DNA of 64,000 nucleotides from Bidens hawaiensis (Eukaryota > Streptophyta > Magnoliopsida > Asterales > Asteraceae), in the NCBI GenBank assembly GCA_021521415.1, contig JAIQDT010001116.1, forward strand, positions 1 through 64,000, written 5' to 3'. A program made the position numbers and the translations under genes. The notes beneath the pieces are model-generated. The model saw only the letters and a list, made by a program, of their open reading frames with translations, did no database searches and was not told where the DNA came from. This document shows positions 1 through 10,842 of this stretch, piece by piece; the first letter of the stretch is position 1, and each line of letters starts with the position of its first letter.

Positions 1-981
1 TGGGCTCGCCACGCTGCTCCTCATGGTGCGTTGGGGGAAGCCATGGCTAGCTACCAAGAGGGTAGGCTAACCAATGAGCTTCGGGTTCTCCAGGCCCGAA
101 CGCAGCCCCGCGTCGAGCTGCTTTGTCGTGAAAACGACAAGTTAAAAGCAGCTCGCGCCAAAGATGTATCTGAAGCGCGGGCTCTTCGGGAGGAGAACCG
201 GCAGTTGGCCGCTGCCGCAGCCGAGAAGGAGAGGGCATTCAAGGCCCTCGAGGTTGAAGTCCAGGCGCGACTCGAGGCCCGCTCCAAGGCTGCCCAAGCT
301 GTGAATGAACAGCTTCGGCTGGCCAAGGAGACTGCGCGAAACTCAACTGAGAGGGCTGCCAAGGCTGAAGCTGTTGCTGAGCCACTTCGCGAAGAGAATG
401 AGCAGCTTAAATGCAAATTAAAGGCTCTTCAGCATGCTCATGACGCCTTGGCAATGGAAGATGCCAAGAAGCTGCAGGAGATCCTTGACCAGAGGGGGAT
501 GCTTGACCGTACTGAAAGGAAACTCAAAAGCGTCGAAGAAGCTGCCGCCAGGAAGTTCAACTTGCCAACCTTGATAAAAGCGGAGCCGAACGTGCTTACA
601 AAGAAAGTCAAGCTACCCTCCAATGGCTGCTTCGAGAAGCGTTGCCTGAGGTATCTTTATCTTTTTCTTTACGCTTTCCGCTCGTAATTAGAAAATGTTC
701 TAACTTGTAATTTTCTTTTGTAGGTTGTGCGTCGGGTCCTTTCAGAGACCTCTTACGACGATGCAATGAGCGCAGCCCTCAACGCTTCTCATGAGGATGG
801 GCAGAAGACTGGCTTCCTGCTTGGTCTAGGGTTTGCTGAGAGAGGCTTTCCGCCCTCCAACTTCCCTTTATTCAATGTTAATACTGAAGCTGCTTATGAC
901 CAAGCTGTGAATCAGTACGCTGCCTTCCCGCATCCAGTGGTGGAGAAGGTGAATGAAGCTGCTGCTGCTGATGATGGCTAA
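1..981 (+). pseudogene. Antisense extra ORF of the Tat element (Transposase_28-like C-terminal part), intron and frameshift
   Basis: The reading frame is open from the first base, so the 5' part lies outside the window. It encodes a long coiled coil rich in Lys, Glu, Ala and Leu, then a C-terminal block. A 73-bp intron with GT at 651-652 and AG at 722-723 fits, because coding potential resumes in phase at 724 and ends at the stop before 981. The frame leading into the splice donor differs by one base from the upstream frame. The switch falls at about 560-566 and looks like a one-base deletion. Such plus-strand ORFs downstream of pol are known in Tat elements and resemble the Pfam family called putative gypsy-type transposon (Transposase_28). 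Its function is unknown. The assignment rests on layout and coiled-coil style, not on a database search. Confidence 0.65.
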
Positions 982-2045
982 GCATCCTTAAGGCTTTCCT
1001 TGGGCAGCCGCGCTCTGACGGTGCTGGTCCAAGCGGAGGTGGCCCTGAAGCCTGATACTGAAGATCCCTTCCACTGCTAGGATAGACAGCCTTGTATAGA
1101 TTTCTTTTAGACGGGTAGTTACCCAGCCATTCTTGTAATTGATTGTGAAATATTAATCTCTTTGCGTATAAGATTGTTATTTCCTTGGGTTCTTTGCTTT
1201 ATAAACTTATGACTTGCATACTTAGTTTAAATTAGCAATTTCCCAAGTGTTTAGAATAAGAACCTTTGAACGTGGTTGATGATGGGTTAAAGTTTCGCCT
1301 CCTCCTTCGTGATTGTGCGGGTAAAACCGTCACTTGCACTTGGTTGGATGGCTAATCTTTACCCTCTATCTGACCTGCGTGTAGGTTTTCCTTTTCGAAA
1401 TTTCTAAGGCATTAAGTTAAACCTTTGAACGTGGTTGATAATGGACTAAAGTTTTCGCTTCCTCTTTCGTGATTGTGCGGGTGTAACCGTCACTTGCACT
1501 TAGTAGGATGGCTTTAACTTTAGACCTATATCTGACCTGCGTGTAGGTTTTTCTTTTCGAAATTTCTAAGGCATTAAGTTAAACCTTTGAACGTGGTTGA
1601 TAATGGACTAAAGTTTTCGCTTCCTCTTTCGTGATTGTGCGGGTGTAACCGTCACTTGCACTTAGTAGGATGGCTTTAACTTTAGACCTATATCTGACCT
1701 GCGTGTAGGTTTTTCTTATCCTTCTTTAAGTGTTCATAAGTTAACCTTTTAACGTGGTAGACGGTAAGTTAAGTTTGGCTTCCTGTTCGTGATTGTGCGG
1801 GTAAGACCGTCACTTGCACTTACAAGGATGGCTAAACTTTACCTACATCTAACCTGCGTGTAGGTTTTCCTTAGAACTTTTTAACATTTTGGCGTTGTGT
1901 TTATGCGGGTATTGCCGCCTTCCACACGCAACTACTTCTTCCCGTAAGGGAAGTTCATAGGTTACAAGCTATTAATACATCATGAAAGGAGAATCATTTC
2001 CATTAGAAGTGGCTCTAGGCCTTTTCTTTACAAGTTGGAATTGAT
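982..2045 (-). other. 3' untranslated spacer of the Tat element
   Basis: This stretch lies between the end of pol and the antisense ORF. It holds the ~160-bp tandem repeats at 1261-1885. The flanking parts (982-1260 and 1886-2045) show no gene. A run at 1886-1960 keeps the same phrase style (tgtttatgcgggtatt, tccacacgcaac) and may be a degenerate repeat unit. Confidence 0.6.
1261..1885. repeat. Four-copy tandem repeat, unit about 160 bp
   Basis: Units begin with AACCTTTGAACGTGG or a variant at 1261, 1420, 1582 and 1743, giving spacings of 159, 162 and 161 bp. Each carries the shared phrases gtgattgtgcgggt, aaccgtcacttgcactt and acctgcgtgtaggtttt. Units 2 and 3 are nearly identical and units 1 and 4 are more diverged. 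Tandem repeats between pol and the 3' LTR are typical of Tat elements. Confidence 0.92.
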
Positions 2046-5000
2046 CTACATATAACATTTGCGTAATTGAGCTCCATTCCATGTTCTAGGGATGGGAGTG
2101 CCATCGAGCCTTTCGAGCCGGTACGCGCCCTTTCCCAGAACTTCTTTGATAATGTATGGCCCTTCCCAAATCGGGGCCAACTTTCCTGGGCGTTGTTGGT
2201 TCGAAGCCTCGTTGTTACGCAGTATGTAGTCTCCTTCCTTGAAGTTGCAGAGTTTTACCCGCGTGTTGTAGTATTTTTGCATTTGTCGTTTGTAGTTTTC
2301 CTCACGCACGGCGGCTAAGTCTCTGCGCTCTTCGGTTAGCATAAGGTCTAACCGTCTTTCCGCATCATTGTCTTCTGGTTGGATTAAGACCCTTGGTGAG
2401 GGTAAACCGATTTCGACTGGGATCATGGCTTCAGTGCCATAAGTGAGACTGAACGGGGTTTCTCCCGTACTGGTCTTCTTCAGCGTTCTGTTTGCCCAAA
2501 GGACGTGTGGAAGCTCGTCCACCCAACCGGATCTATGTTCCAAGAGTCTTCTCTTTATGCCTTCGACGATGCTCTTATTTGCTCTTTCCACCTCACCGTT
2601 ACCTTGCGGGTGTGCCACTGAGGTAAAGGTGTGGGTGATTTGAAGTTCTTTCAGCCACTGCTGTAGCTTCTTGTCAGCAAAGTTGGTGCCATTGTCGCTT
2701 ACCAAATTCTGTGGAAGTCCAAAACGACAAATAATAAATTCCCAAATAAATTTTTGATATGCTTTGCGGTTGTTTGGGCTAAAGGTTTCGCTTCTATCCA
2801 TTTGGTGAAGTAGTCAATGGCTACCACTAGGAACTGAACATTCCCAGCTGCTGTTGGAAATGGGCCTGTCACGTCAATGGCCCACTTCTGAAATGGCCAC
2901 GAGGAAGTGACAGGAACAAGTTCATTTTTCGGCCGATGCGTGTTGGGTGCGTAAAGCTGGCAAGATCTGCATTTTCTGATGTATGCCAACGCGTCCATAT
3001 GCATCCCCGGCCAGAAGTATCCCGCGTTGTTTAGCTTGGCTACCACAGCGCGGGGGCCTGCGTGTACTCCACAGATGCCTTCGTGAACCTCCCTTAGGAG
3101 GTAGTCAGCATCTTGGTTGTCCACGCATCTTAACAATGGGCCGAGAAAGTTACGTCTGTAAAGGGTGTCATTGACCAGCTGATAATTCAGTGCTTTACAG
3201 CGTAGTTTTCTTGCCTGTGACTTCGACTCTGGTAACGTTCCTGCTTCAAGGTATTTTATTATTGGGGTCATCCATGTTTCTGTACCGGTTTGGATGACAC
3301 AAATTTCCTTGTGCGGGACTGATGGTGTTTCGAGGAGTTCCACGCGGATGTCCTTTCCCAAGTGGGTGAAGGCCAGTGATGCAAGCTTGCTTAACGCATC
3401 CGCAGATTTGTTTTCGCTGCGCTTGACGTGTATCACTTTACAATCATTAAAATCGCGCATGATGGCTTTGGCTTGGGCAAGGTACAGGGCCATTGTGTCG
3501 TTCACAGCCGTGTACGTCCCGTTTATTTGGTTTGCCACTAGCATGGAATCTACGTGGGCTTCCAAATTTTTTACACCCATCTTTCGCGCAATCCTCAATC
3601 CGGCCAGGAATGCTTCATATTCAGCTTCGTTATTCGTACTTGGAAAATCCAGCCGAATAGCATAAGTATATTCCTGGCCTGCTGGATTTGTTAATTTTAA
3701 CCCTGCGCCTGAACCCTCGTTACTAGCTGCTCCATCAGTGTAGAGTCGCCAGACTTCATCGATTTCGTGTGCTGGGGAGGGTTGAACCTCCTCCTGGCAC
3801 TCTTTCTCCCGTGAAGCGGGGACTTCTGCAATAAAATCAGCCAGGACCTGACCTTTAATGGCTGGTCTCGGCTTGTATTGAATCGCATATTCTCCCAATT
3901 CAATTGCCCATTTGGCTAGACGTCCCGATAACTCGGGTTTGCCTAGAACATTTGAGAGTTTGAAGTTGGTGAGAATAGTGATTGGGTGACCTTGGAAATA
4001 TCGTCTCAACCTGCGTGAAGCGTGTATAAGTGCCAAGACCAGTTTTTCCAGGGTAGAGTACCGGGTTTCCGCGTCTGCCAGCACGCGGCTAACATAATAG
4101 ATTGGCATCTGGATGCCTTTTCGTTCTACAAGCAGGACTGCCCCGGTTGCTCTATCTGTTGCGGAGAGGTATAGGATTAACTCCTCCCCCGCTTGTGGTG
4201 CCGTGAGTGTTGGGAGTTCGATCAGGCGTGATCGAATCTCCTGAAAAGCCGCTTCCGCTTCTGGTGTCCAGCGGAAGTGCGTTTTCTTTAAACAATTTCT
4301 TAGCGTTGACACAAAAGGGAACGACCTATCCGCATGGTTTGCCAAAAAGCGGTTAAGCGCGACTAGTCGTCCATTAAGTGTTTGAGCCTGTTTTATGGTG
4401 GTAGGTGATTCCATTTTGACAATGGCTTCGACCTTTTCAGGGTTCGCTCTGAAGCCATCTTTAGTAATAATGACTCCTAAGAACTTCCCTTCTTCCACCC
4501 CAAATGAACACTTGCTCGGGTTGAGCTTCATGTTTATCTTTCTGAGCGTGTTGAAAGTTTCCTCAATGTCTTTCAACATCGCCTCTGGCTCGGGGCTTTT
4601 GATGACCAAATCATCCATATAGACTTCCAAGTTTCTCCCAATTTGGGCGTGAAACTCTTTGTCCATTAGTCGTTGGTACGTGGACCCCGCGTTCTTAAGT
4701 CCGAACGGCATCATTTTATAACAAAATGTGCCATCGGGCGTCCGAAAGGCGGTTTTGTCCTGGTCATCTACAGCCATGTGGATTTGATGGTACCCCTTAT
4801 ACGCATCCAAGAAGCATTTAAGGCGAAATGGTGCCACCGAATCCACCTTGAGATCAATTTCTGGTAACGGATAACAATCTTTGGGGCATGCTTTATTCAA
4901 ATCTTTGAAATCTATGCACATGCGCCATTGTTTGTTATTCTTCGGTACCATTACGGGATTTGCAACCCATGTTTGATATTTGCTGACGCGCACGATGCCC

Positions 5001-7411
5001 GCATCAAGGAGTTCCTTGACTTGGGTTCTGCACGCGTTGGTTTGCTCGGGCCCCATTACTCTGCGCTTTTGTACGATCGGCGTAACGGCCGGATCGCATT
5101 TGAGCTTATGCTCTGCCTTTCCCCGGGGTACACCAGTCATGTCGGCTGGTGTCCACGCGAAGATGTCTGCGTTTCGCTGCAGTAAGCGCTTGAGTAAGGT
5201 GCGTGTTGGATCAACAATTGTCGGGCCGATGGTAACGGCCTGATCGGGATATTTCCCATTGAATGCCCACTGTTCAGGTTCAGTGATGGTTTGTTTGGCC
5301 ATCTTCGGTTTGGGTTTAGAGGAGACAGATGCGATGCATACCTGGGGAATGCCCGTGATCATCGCTACGCCTTCAGTTGTTGGCCATCCCATCATGCCGT
5401 GGACTGAGGATACCACGGCGTTGAATCTTGCCATCCCGTCTCTCCCGAATAGGATGTCATACGTATGATGTGGTTTTTTCATCACAACAAAATCCACATC
5501 CTCCGTGCGTGAATAATTCCCATCGGTGAGAGTGACGGGGAAAGAAAGGATGCCCAAGGGAGTGTTCATGCTACCGTCAAACCCTTCCATTGAAGCGTAG
5601 ACCGTCTCCAGGCGTTCCTTGTCTTCATCATCGAGCTTGTCGAAGAACTGCCTGTACATCACTGTCGACGATGCGCCATTGTCAACGAGGGTGCGGGAGG
5701 TGATGTAGTGCCCCAGCTGGCTTTTAATGATAATGGGGCCTTCTTTGTTTGGGCCTCCCGGCACTCGCGGGAAGCGCACTTCTGCTTCCTTCCATGCGCA
5801 TGGTTCGGTCATCGGTCTCTTTCTTCCTCTGACCTTACCATGGACCATGTTGATGCTGATGTCGACGGGCTTTCGTCCGTTACCCCTGTACCTGTTGTCG
5901 TTCCTTCCTCCCTTCTTGATAGATGCCACGAGGTGTGCGAGCCTCCCATCCTTGACGAATGTCTCGACGATGTCCCTCAAGGATGTGCACTCCTCAGTGC
6001 TATGGCCCTTTGTCCCATGGAAGTCACAAGACTTGCTCTGATCCGCATTGGGTTTCTGTCGGATCGCTGGGGCTTTTGGCCATGGCAGTTTTTCCGTGGC
6101 AAATATCTCCGTGACGCTCTTGGTGAGTGGCGTCCAACGGTTTTTCCGGTTCGAAGGGTGCGTGTTGTCCCTTCCGCCAACCAGAGGGCGAGAGCTTGAG
6201 GGGGTGTCAAAGTTTATCCTTGACTGCCAAATACCTTGCCGCCTCTTTTTGTTTAGCCGGGCGGTTCTCACATTGTTCTCCCTTGTCCTCTGTGTGTAGA
6301 GGTTTGTATTCTGGGGGAGATCTCTTCCCAGCTGTTTCTCCGTTTCGGCGAAGCGCTTGGCTGCCGTCATTATGGCATCCCATGTAGATGGCATGCCGTC
6401 TTTACCCGTCAGAGTGCGGATAAGTTCTGGGTACTCAGCGCCCTGAATGAAAGCGGCGCGAACGAGGTCTTCGCTGATGTTGCCCAGACTCAGCTTCTTG
6501 GAGTTGAAGCGGGTGATGAAGTCCAGTAAGGATTCATCCTCTTCTCTCACACAGTTGAGGATCGTCCACTGCTCCTCAGTGTGCTTCCTCTGTTGACTAA
6601 ACTGTTGACTGAACTTGTTCTGGAAGTCTGCCCAGTCATAAATGTGGTGGACCGGTAAACGGTCGAACCATGCTCTGGCTGCTCCTACCAGAGTCATCTG
6701 GAACATGTAGCACCACGTGGGTTCCGTCCAGTTACTGACGGTTGCCCCCGCAATGAACCTGTTCAGATGGTCATCTGGGTCGGATAGACCATCGTATGTG
6801 CCAATGTTGGACATTTGTTTGGCACTCCTCGGGGCGATTGCTTCTGCAATGTCCCTTGCAAATTTTGACCTTCCTGCGTTTGTGGCAGTAGGTCTAAAGG
6901 CCTTGGAGAAGTCACGCGAGCTTTTTTCCGTGACTGGTTGGAATGCTTCCCCAAAATTCCTTTTTGGCTGGGGATCCGTTTCCTTACGCTTCCCTTTCGC
7001 CCTATGGCGAGGGTTCGCGTCGGTGTCGGAGTCTTCCCTCTCGTCGTCCGAGTGCTCGTACTCACTACTCATGTTGAGGTGCTGGCGAGTACTACCGAAT
7101 TCCTCAGCTTGTTGGACTGAACGCAAGCGTTCGTCCAACTCAGCCTGAAATTCTCGTTGACGTGCCTCGGCCCATGCCTTCACTTGATCAAGTGTTTGGC
7201 GAGGGGCTCGAGTTCGTTTTTCCAGCTGGGTATCAGTGAATCCCAGTGGAATATTTACTCCACTTGCCCCTACATGAGTGACTGGGGTAGTGTTCGTAAA
7301 ATGTACTTCACTTGCCCCAGCTTGGGTGGCTGGGGTAGTGTTTGTAAACATTGTGTTGCCGGTGTTTACCCCAGTGGCTGGGGTTGTGGTTACCGGAATT
7401 TCTCTAGTCAT
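2046..7411 (-). pseudogene. Tat-type gag-pol polyprotein, frameshifted in integrase
   Basis: A 1570-residue frame starts at 7411 and the C-terminal part continues in another frame to 2046. The order is: an N-terminal region with a 16-residue repeat (FTNTTP...); gag capsid (about residues 200-370, plus-strand 6810-6300); a C-x2-H-x4-H-x4-C zinc knuckle near 5990-6032; aspartic protease with the unusual active-site triplet DNG near 5680; reverse transcriptase with YMDD at about 4615; RNase H with YTDG near 3735; and integrase with an H-H-C-C finger near 3090-2960 and the first catalytic Asp near 2875. The frame changes at about 2755-2765, before the second Asp (SDNG, 2695-2702) and the Glu, so the integrase core is split. 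RT-RH before INT and no chromodomain fit a non-chromovirus gypsy element. The start at 7411 is the first Met after the primer-binding-like site. Confidence 0.93.
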
Positions 7412-7458
7412 CTTGGAAGTTTTGAAAAACTGGAGAAAGATGTAGTTCTAGCTTTATG

Positions 7459-7472
7459 CACGGATGGCGCCA
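7459..7472 (-). promoter_or_regulatory. Candidate tRNA primer-binding site of the Tat element
   Basis: The minus strand reads TGGCGCCATCCGTG next to the inferred LTR end. TGGCGCC-type sites right after the 5' LTR are common in Tat/Athila elements. I did not identify the matching tRNA. Confidence 0.6.
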
Positions 7473-7473
7473 A

Positions 7474-8457
7474 TGAAGAAACACTAAGTGACCCCGGGCA
7501 GATTATAGGTAATCTGGGGGCTAAGTAATGTTTCCCACGAAGGTTAGGTCCAGCAGAGTAAGTTGTATTTCAGGGAACCTGCAAAACAGACACCGTAAGC
7601 TCGTCACTGAGAAGGGGGGGGGTTCCTCCTTGTGACCACCCTCCGGCGTGAGAATCAGTCTATATTGCTCTTTGAATATAAAAGTATATGAATACTATTA
7701 GAGCAATTATCAAGTAAGTTATACGAGATAGTAGATGATGAAATGATAATACCATTTGCTGTCTTTTATAGCCGAAGGTGGGTTTCCAAGGGGTTTAGCC
7801 GGCCCAACACGCTACCAACTGTAACCTATGCACGTGCCCTACCTGTGAGTGGTGGATAGGTAGCGGCTGACACAGAGCAGGCGTGCCGTGCACTCTTCGT
7901 CTTCTACCAACTGCAGGCTAGGCACGTGGTCTGGCAGGAGTTGGTGGGCAGGCGGCGGCTATTGGTCACAGTGCTGTGGCGTGCTGTCTGCCACGCTGCT
8001 GTCAGTGAGCTGTCGCATTCTTGGTCAGATCTTTTGTCTTTACCTCGTCAGGTATCACGCAAAAGATCCTCCATCATACGGACTGGCCCATTTTGGCGGG
8101 AGTTTTCCCCCTCCCGCCTTTGCTCATTCTTTCAGGTGACACTGAATATTTGTAAGTGTTAAGCCTTGTGCGTGTAGCTATGCTGTGCGGGTAGCCTTCC
8201 CTGATGGCTTGTATCCGCAACTGCGGGAACAGGCGGGTTACTTTACCATTGGGAGGCTTTTCCCTGCGTATGCAGCTTGCATACTGCGCGTAGGCTTCTC
8301 TGAGCGTGGTGGGTCCTGCGGGAGTAGATGGCTTTTGCGCAGACATCCCTGTTCAAGGTGAGTCATGCGGGACCAACTGAGCCCTGCTGGGACCTACCTC
8401 TTCATTGATGGACAAGTAAAACCATCTTAGAATTTGCATCAAGTTCTTGACATTTCA
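7474..8457 (-). repeat. 5' LTR of the Tat element
   Basis: In element orientation it begins TGAAATGTC at 8457 and ends TTTCTTCA at 7474, giving TGAA...TTCA termini. It sits next to the primer-binding-like site. Base composition drops sharply to AT-rich DNA beyond 8457. A TATA box lies inside at 7763-7770. The partner LTR is outside the window, so the ends rest on termini and composition only. Confidence 0.65.
7763..7771 (-). promoter_or_regulatory. TATA box of the Tat LTR
   Basis: The minus strand reads GGCTATAAAAGACAG about 290 bp before the inferred LTR end. That places transcription start near 7735-7740, with a short R-U5 region. Confidence 0.5.
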
Positions 8458-8795
8458 CAACAAATATTGCTGTTAGATAAAATATTGTTGTTTTATTTGT
8501 TCCAGAAACGTACCCAAATACTAAAATACAAGATCAAGCATTGAATTATTCAATAATCTATGTGGCTTAGAAACTCCTTCCAAACCATGCATAATGAATA
8601 ATATAATTCAATATGAAATTTAATGTAGTTAGATAACCACATTTTCGTGTTGGCATGCTCCCAACCAAGCAAAATTCGGTCCATAATGGATAAAACATTA
8701 ACCATTTGCTATGTACCGATATTTTGCTCATCATGTTTGTAAGTCATACGAGGGTATATATTACGGAGTATTTTATTTCGTTTTTTTTTTAATAA
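8458..8795. other. AT-rich intergenic DNA
   Basis: I see no gene or repeat structure here beyond short A/T runs. Confidence 0.5.
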
Positions 8796-9611
8796 AGTGT
8801 TATTTTTGTTTTTGTGGTTTGGTAAATAATGCGAATTTAATCCAAAAGATTGATTTTTTTCATATAGACCATCCACGTTTCCTAATTCATGTCAATTACA
8901 TCAAAATCACTAACTCTGTTATATTTAATCGTTAAGTTAGAGGTACACATGTATTTTCACTATTTCTTTATTATAATATTTATTTTAGTGAACTGCGGTT
9001 TTCGTCCTGTGATTTGTCCAAATCTACAGTAGTTTCAAATTTGCAATTTCCGTCCCTATGGTTTCATTTCACGTGCAATTCAATCCGAACTCACTAATCT
9101 CGTTAAGTCTTGTCGTTAAACCCATCAGTGTGCCCTTCACGTAAGGGGCAGCTTGTCCTTTTTTTTCTTTTCCCCAAATACACCTCAGCCCCTCACGTGA
9201 GGGGGATTGCGAATTTGGACTGAGGTTTATTTGGGGAGAAAAATGACAAAACTTGTCGTCACGTAAGGGGCACGCAGATAGGTTAACGATCAAACTTAAC
9301 TGGTCCTCACGTTAAGGAAGAAAATCACAAATTTGATAGGGACGAAAACTGCAAACTTTAAATTATTGGCCTAAAACCACATAGTTGGACAATCCATAAG
9401 GACGAAAACTGTAATTCACTGAAATAAGTATTAGAATAAATAAATAATGAAAAGACATGTCTACCCCTGACTTAATGATTAAACTTAACAGGGTTAGTGA
9501 TTTAGATGTAATTGACAAGAATTGAGAAATGTGGATGGTCCATATGAAAAAAATAAACGTTTTGGATTAAATTCACATTATTTGCTAAACCACAAGAACG
9601 AAAATGACACT
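8796..9611. mobile_element. 816-bp foldback / long-TIR non-autonomous DNA element
   Basis: The left arm from 8796 (AGTGTTATTTTTGTTTTTGT) matches the reverse complement of the right arm ending at 9611 (AGTGTCATTTTCGTTCTTGT). I followed the match over about 160 bp at roughly 85 percent identity. It resumes further in (left AGTGAACTGCGGTTTTCGTC, right AGTGAATTACAGTTTTCGTC). The centre is near 9195, where cccctcacgtgaggggg is itself a palindrome, so almost the whole element can fold into one hairpin. I could not assign a target duplication, so the superfamily is open (Mutator-like and hAT foldback are both possible). Small ORFs inside are not genes. Confidence 0.85.
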
Positions 9612-9736
9612 TTACTCTTCTTTATTAAATATAAGAGTATATTGAAAATTACCTTTATGCCCTCACATGCTTGGCACATGCCAAGACTTAACTGAGTTTT
9701 TAGATGACTGTTAGTCAAAATGTTAAAATCGAAACA

Positions 9737-10348
9737 TCTATAATATATATAAATGAAGACATAAAAATCCTACGTGTCGCGAAGTGGTCGCTCCCCCTTT
9801 TTTTGGAGTCACCAGATTTGCTTGATTTTTAAATGAAGGCTTCTCATGCATTTGACCCGAATTCATGGGTATGGGTCTTACCAAACCCAGATTTCCTTAA
9901 ACGGGTTATAACATCTCATTAAATTAAAAATTATTCTTACCAAATTATTTATGTAAAAATCCTATACAGTAGGATATAATAAAAAATAATATCTTATTTA
10001 TTTTAAAAAAGATATATATATTATTTAAAATAAAAAACCAATTTGATATTAAAAAAATAAACGGGTTTTGGGTCTCATCAAACCATAAGTATGTTATTAA
10101 CTTTCATAAATATTTTTATAATTAAAAACCAATTTCATAGTAAAAAATAAACGGGCTTTGAGTCTCATCAAAACCATATAGTTTTTAAACCGGGTTATAA
10201 CATTTCATTTATTTGTGAAACAATTTATCATCAAACCATAAGTATATTATTAACTTTTATACAATAAAAAAATATAAATTAAAAAATTAAATAAATACTA
10301 GAACAAACAATATAAAACAACCCCGTAATATGGGGGGATAAAAACTAG
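9737..10348 (+). mobile_element. Non-autonomous Helitron (copy 1)
   Basis: It starts with TC at 9737 (TCTATAATATATATAAATGA) and ends in CTAG at 10345-10348. The end is preceded by a CCCC...GGGG hairpin (10321-10336) and a short AT spacer. The host bases are A at 9736 and T at 10349, the usual A^T insertion site. It has no TIR and no target duplication. No coding sequence is present. Confidence 0.85.
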
Positions 10349-10842
10349 TAATATATATAAACGAAAACCCAAAAATCTTAGGTGTCGCGATGTGGTCGCT
10401 CCCCCTTTTTGGAGTCACCAGATTTGCTTGATTTTTAAATGGAGACTTCTCATGCATTGGACTCAAATTCATGGGTATGGGTCTTATCAAACCCAAAAAT
10501 TCTTAAACGGGTTATAACATCTCATTAAATTAAAAACTAATCTCACCAAATATTTGATTTAAAAATCCTATAAAGTATGGATATGCCCAAAATTAATATA
10601 TGATTTATTGAAAAAAAGTTATATATTATTTATAATTAAAAATCCAATTTTATAGTAAAAAAAATAAACGGGTCTTTGGTCTCATCAATTTAGCATCTCA
10701 TTTATTTATGAAACAATTTAGCATCAAATCATAAGTATATTATTAACTTTCATACAATAAAAAAATAAAAATTCATAAAATAAATAAATATTATAAACAA
10801 ATAAGATAAAACAAACCCCGTAATACGAGAGATAAAAACTAA
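10349..10842 (+). mobile_element. Non-autonomous Helitron (copy 2), tandem to copy 1
   Basis: From 10350 the sequence repeats copy 1 closely (TAATATATATAAACGA, then the tgtcgcg..gtggtcgctccc block and gggttataacatctcatt). It ends in CCCCGTAATACGAGAG, GATAAAAA and CTAA at 10839-10842, followed by T. The first four bases expected from copy 1 (TCTA) are replaced by the CTAG end of copy 1, so the two copies are fused head to tail. Confidence 0.78.

Larger units (their letters stand above)
1..8457 (-). mobile_element. Ty3/gypsy LTR retrotransposon, Tat-type, left end outside window
   Basis: Read on the minus strand the order is 5' LTR (7474-8457), primer-binding-like site (7459-7472), gag-pol (7411-2046), a tandem-repeat tract (1261-1885) and an extra ORF in the opposite orientation (1-981). 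Gag-pol followed by a spacer with tandem repeats and an antisense ORF is the layout known for the plant Tat group (Ogre/Retand relatives). The 3' LTR must lie left of position 1. The element is much richer in GC than the DNA that starts at about 8458, which supports the right boundary. Integrase and the extra ORF both carry frameshifts, so this copy is probably non-autonomous. Confidence 0.88.

Noticed and set aside
31..687. Complete single-exon gene starting at 31
   Set aside because: The frame is open from base 1, so the start is outside the window. The last part of this frame reads through the intron donor at 651 and is not the true protein.
1261..1885. CRISPR-like array
   Set aside because: Units are contiguous 160-bp repeats without unique spacers, in a plant retrotransposon.
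5708..7148. Long plus-strand frames opposite gag and protease
   Set aside because: They are antisense to well-supported gag-pol and lack recognisable domains.
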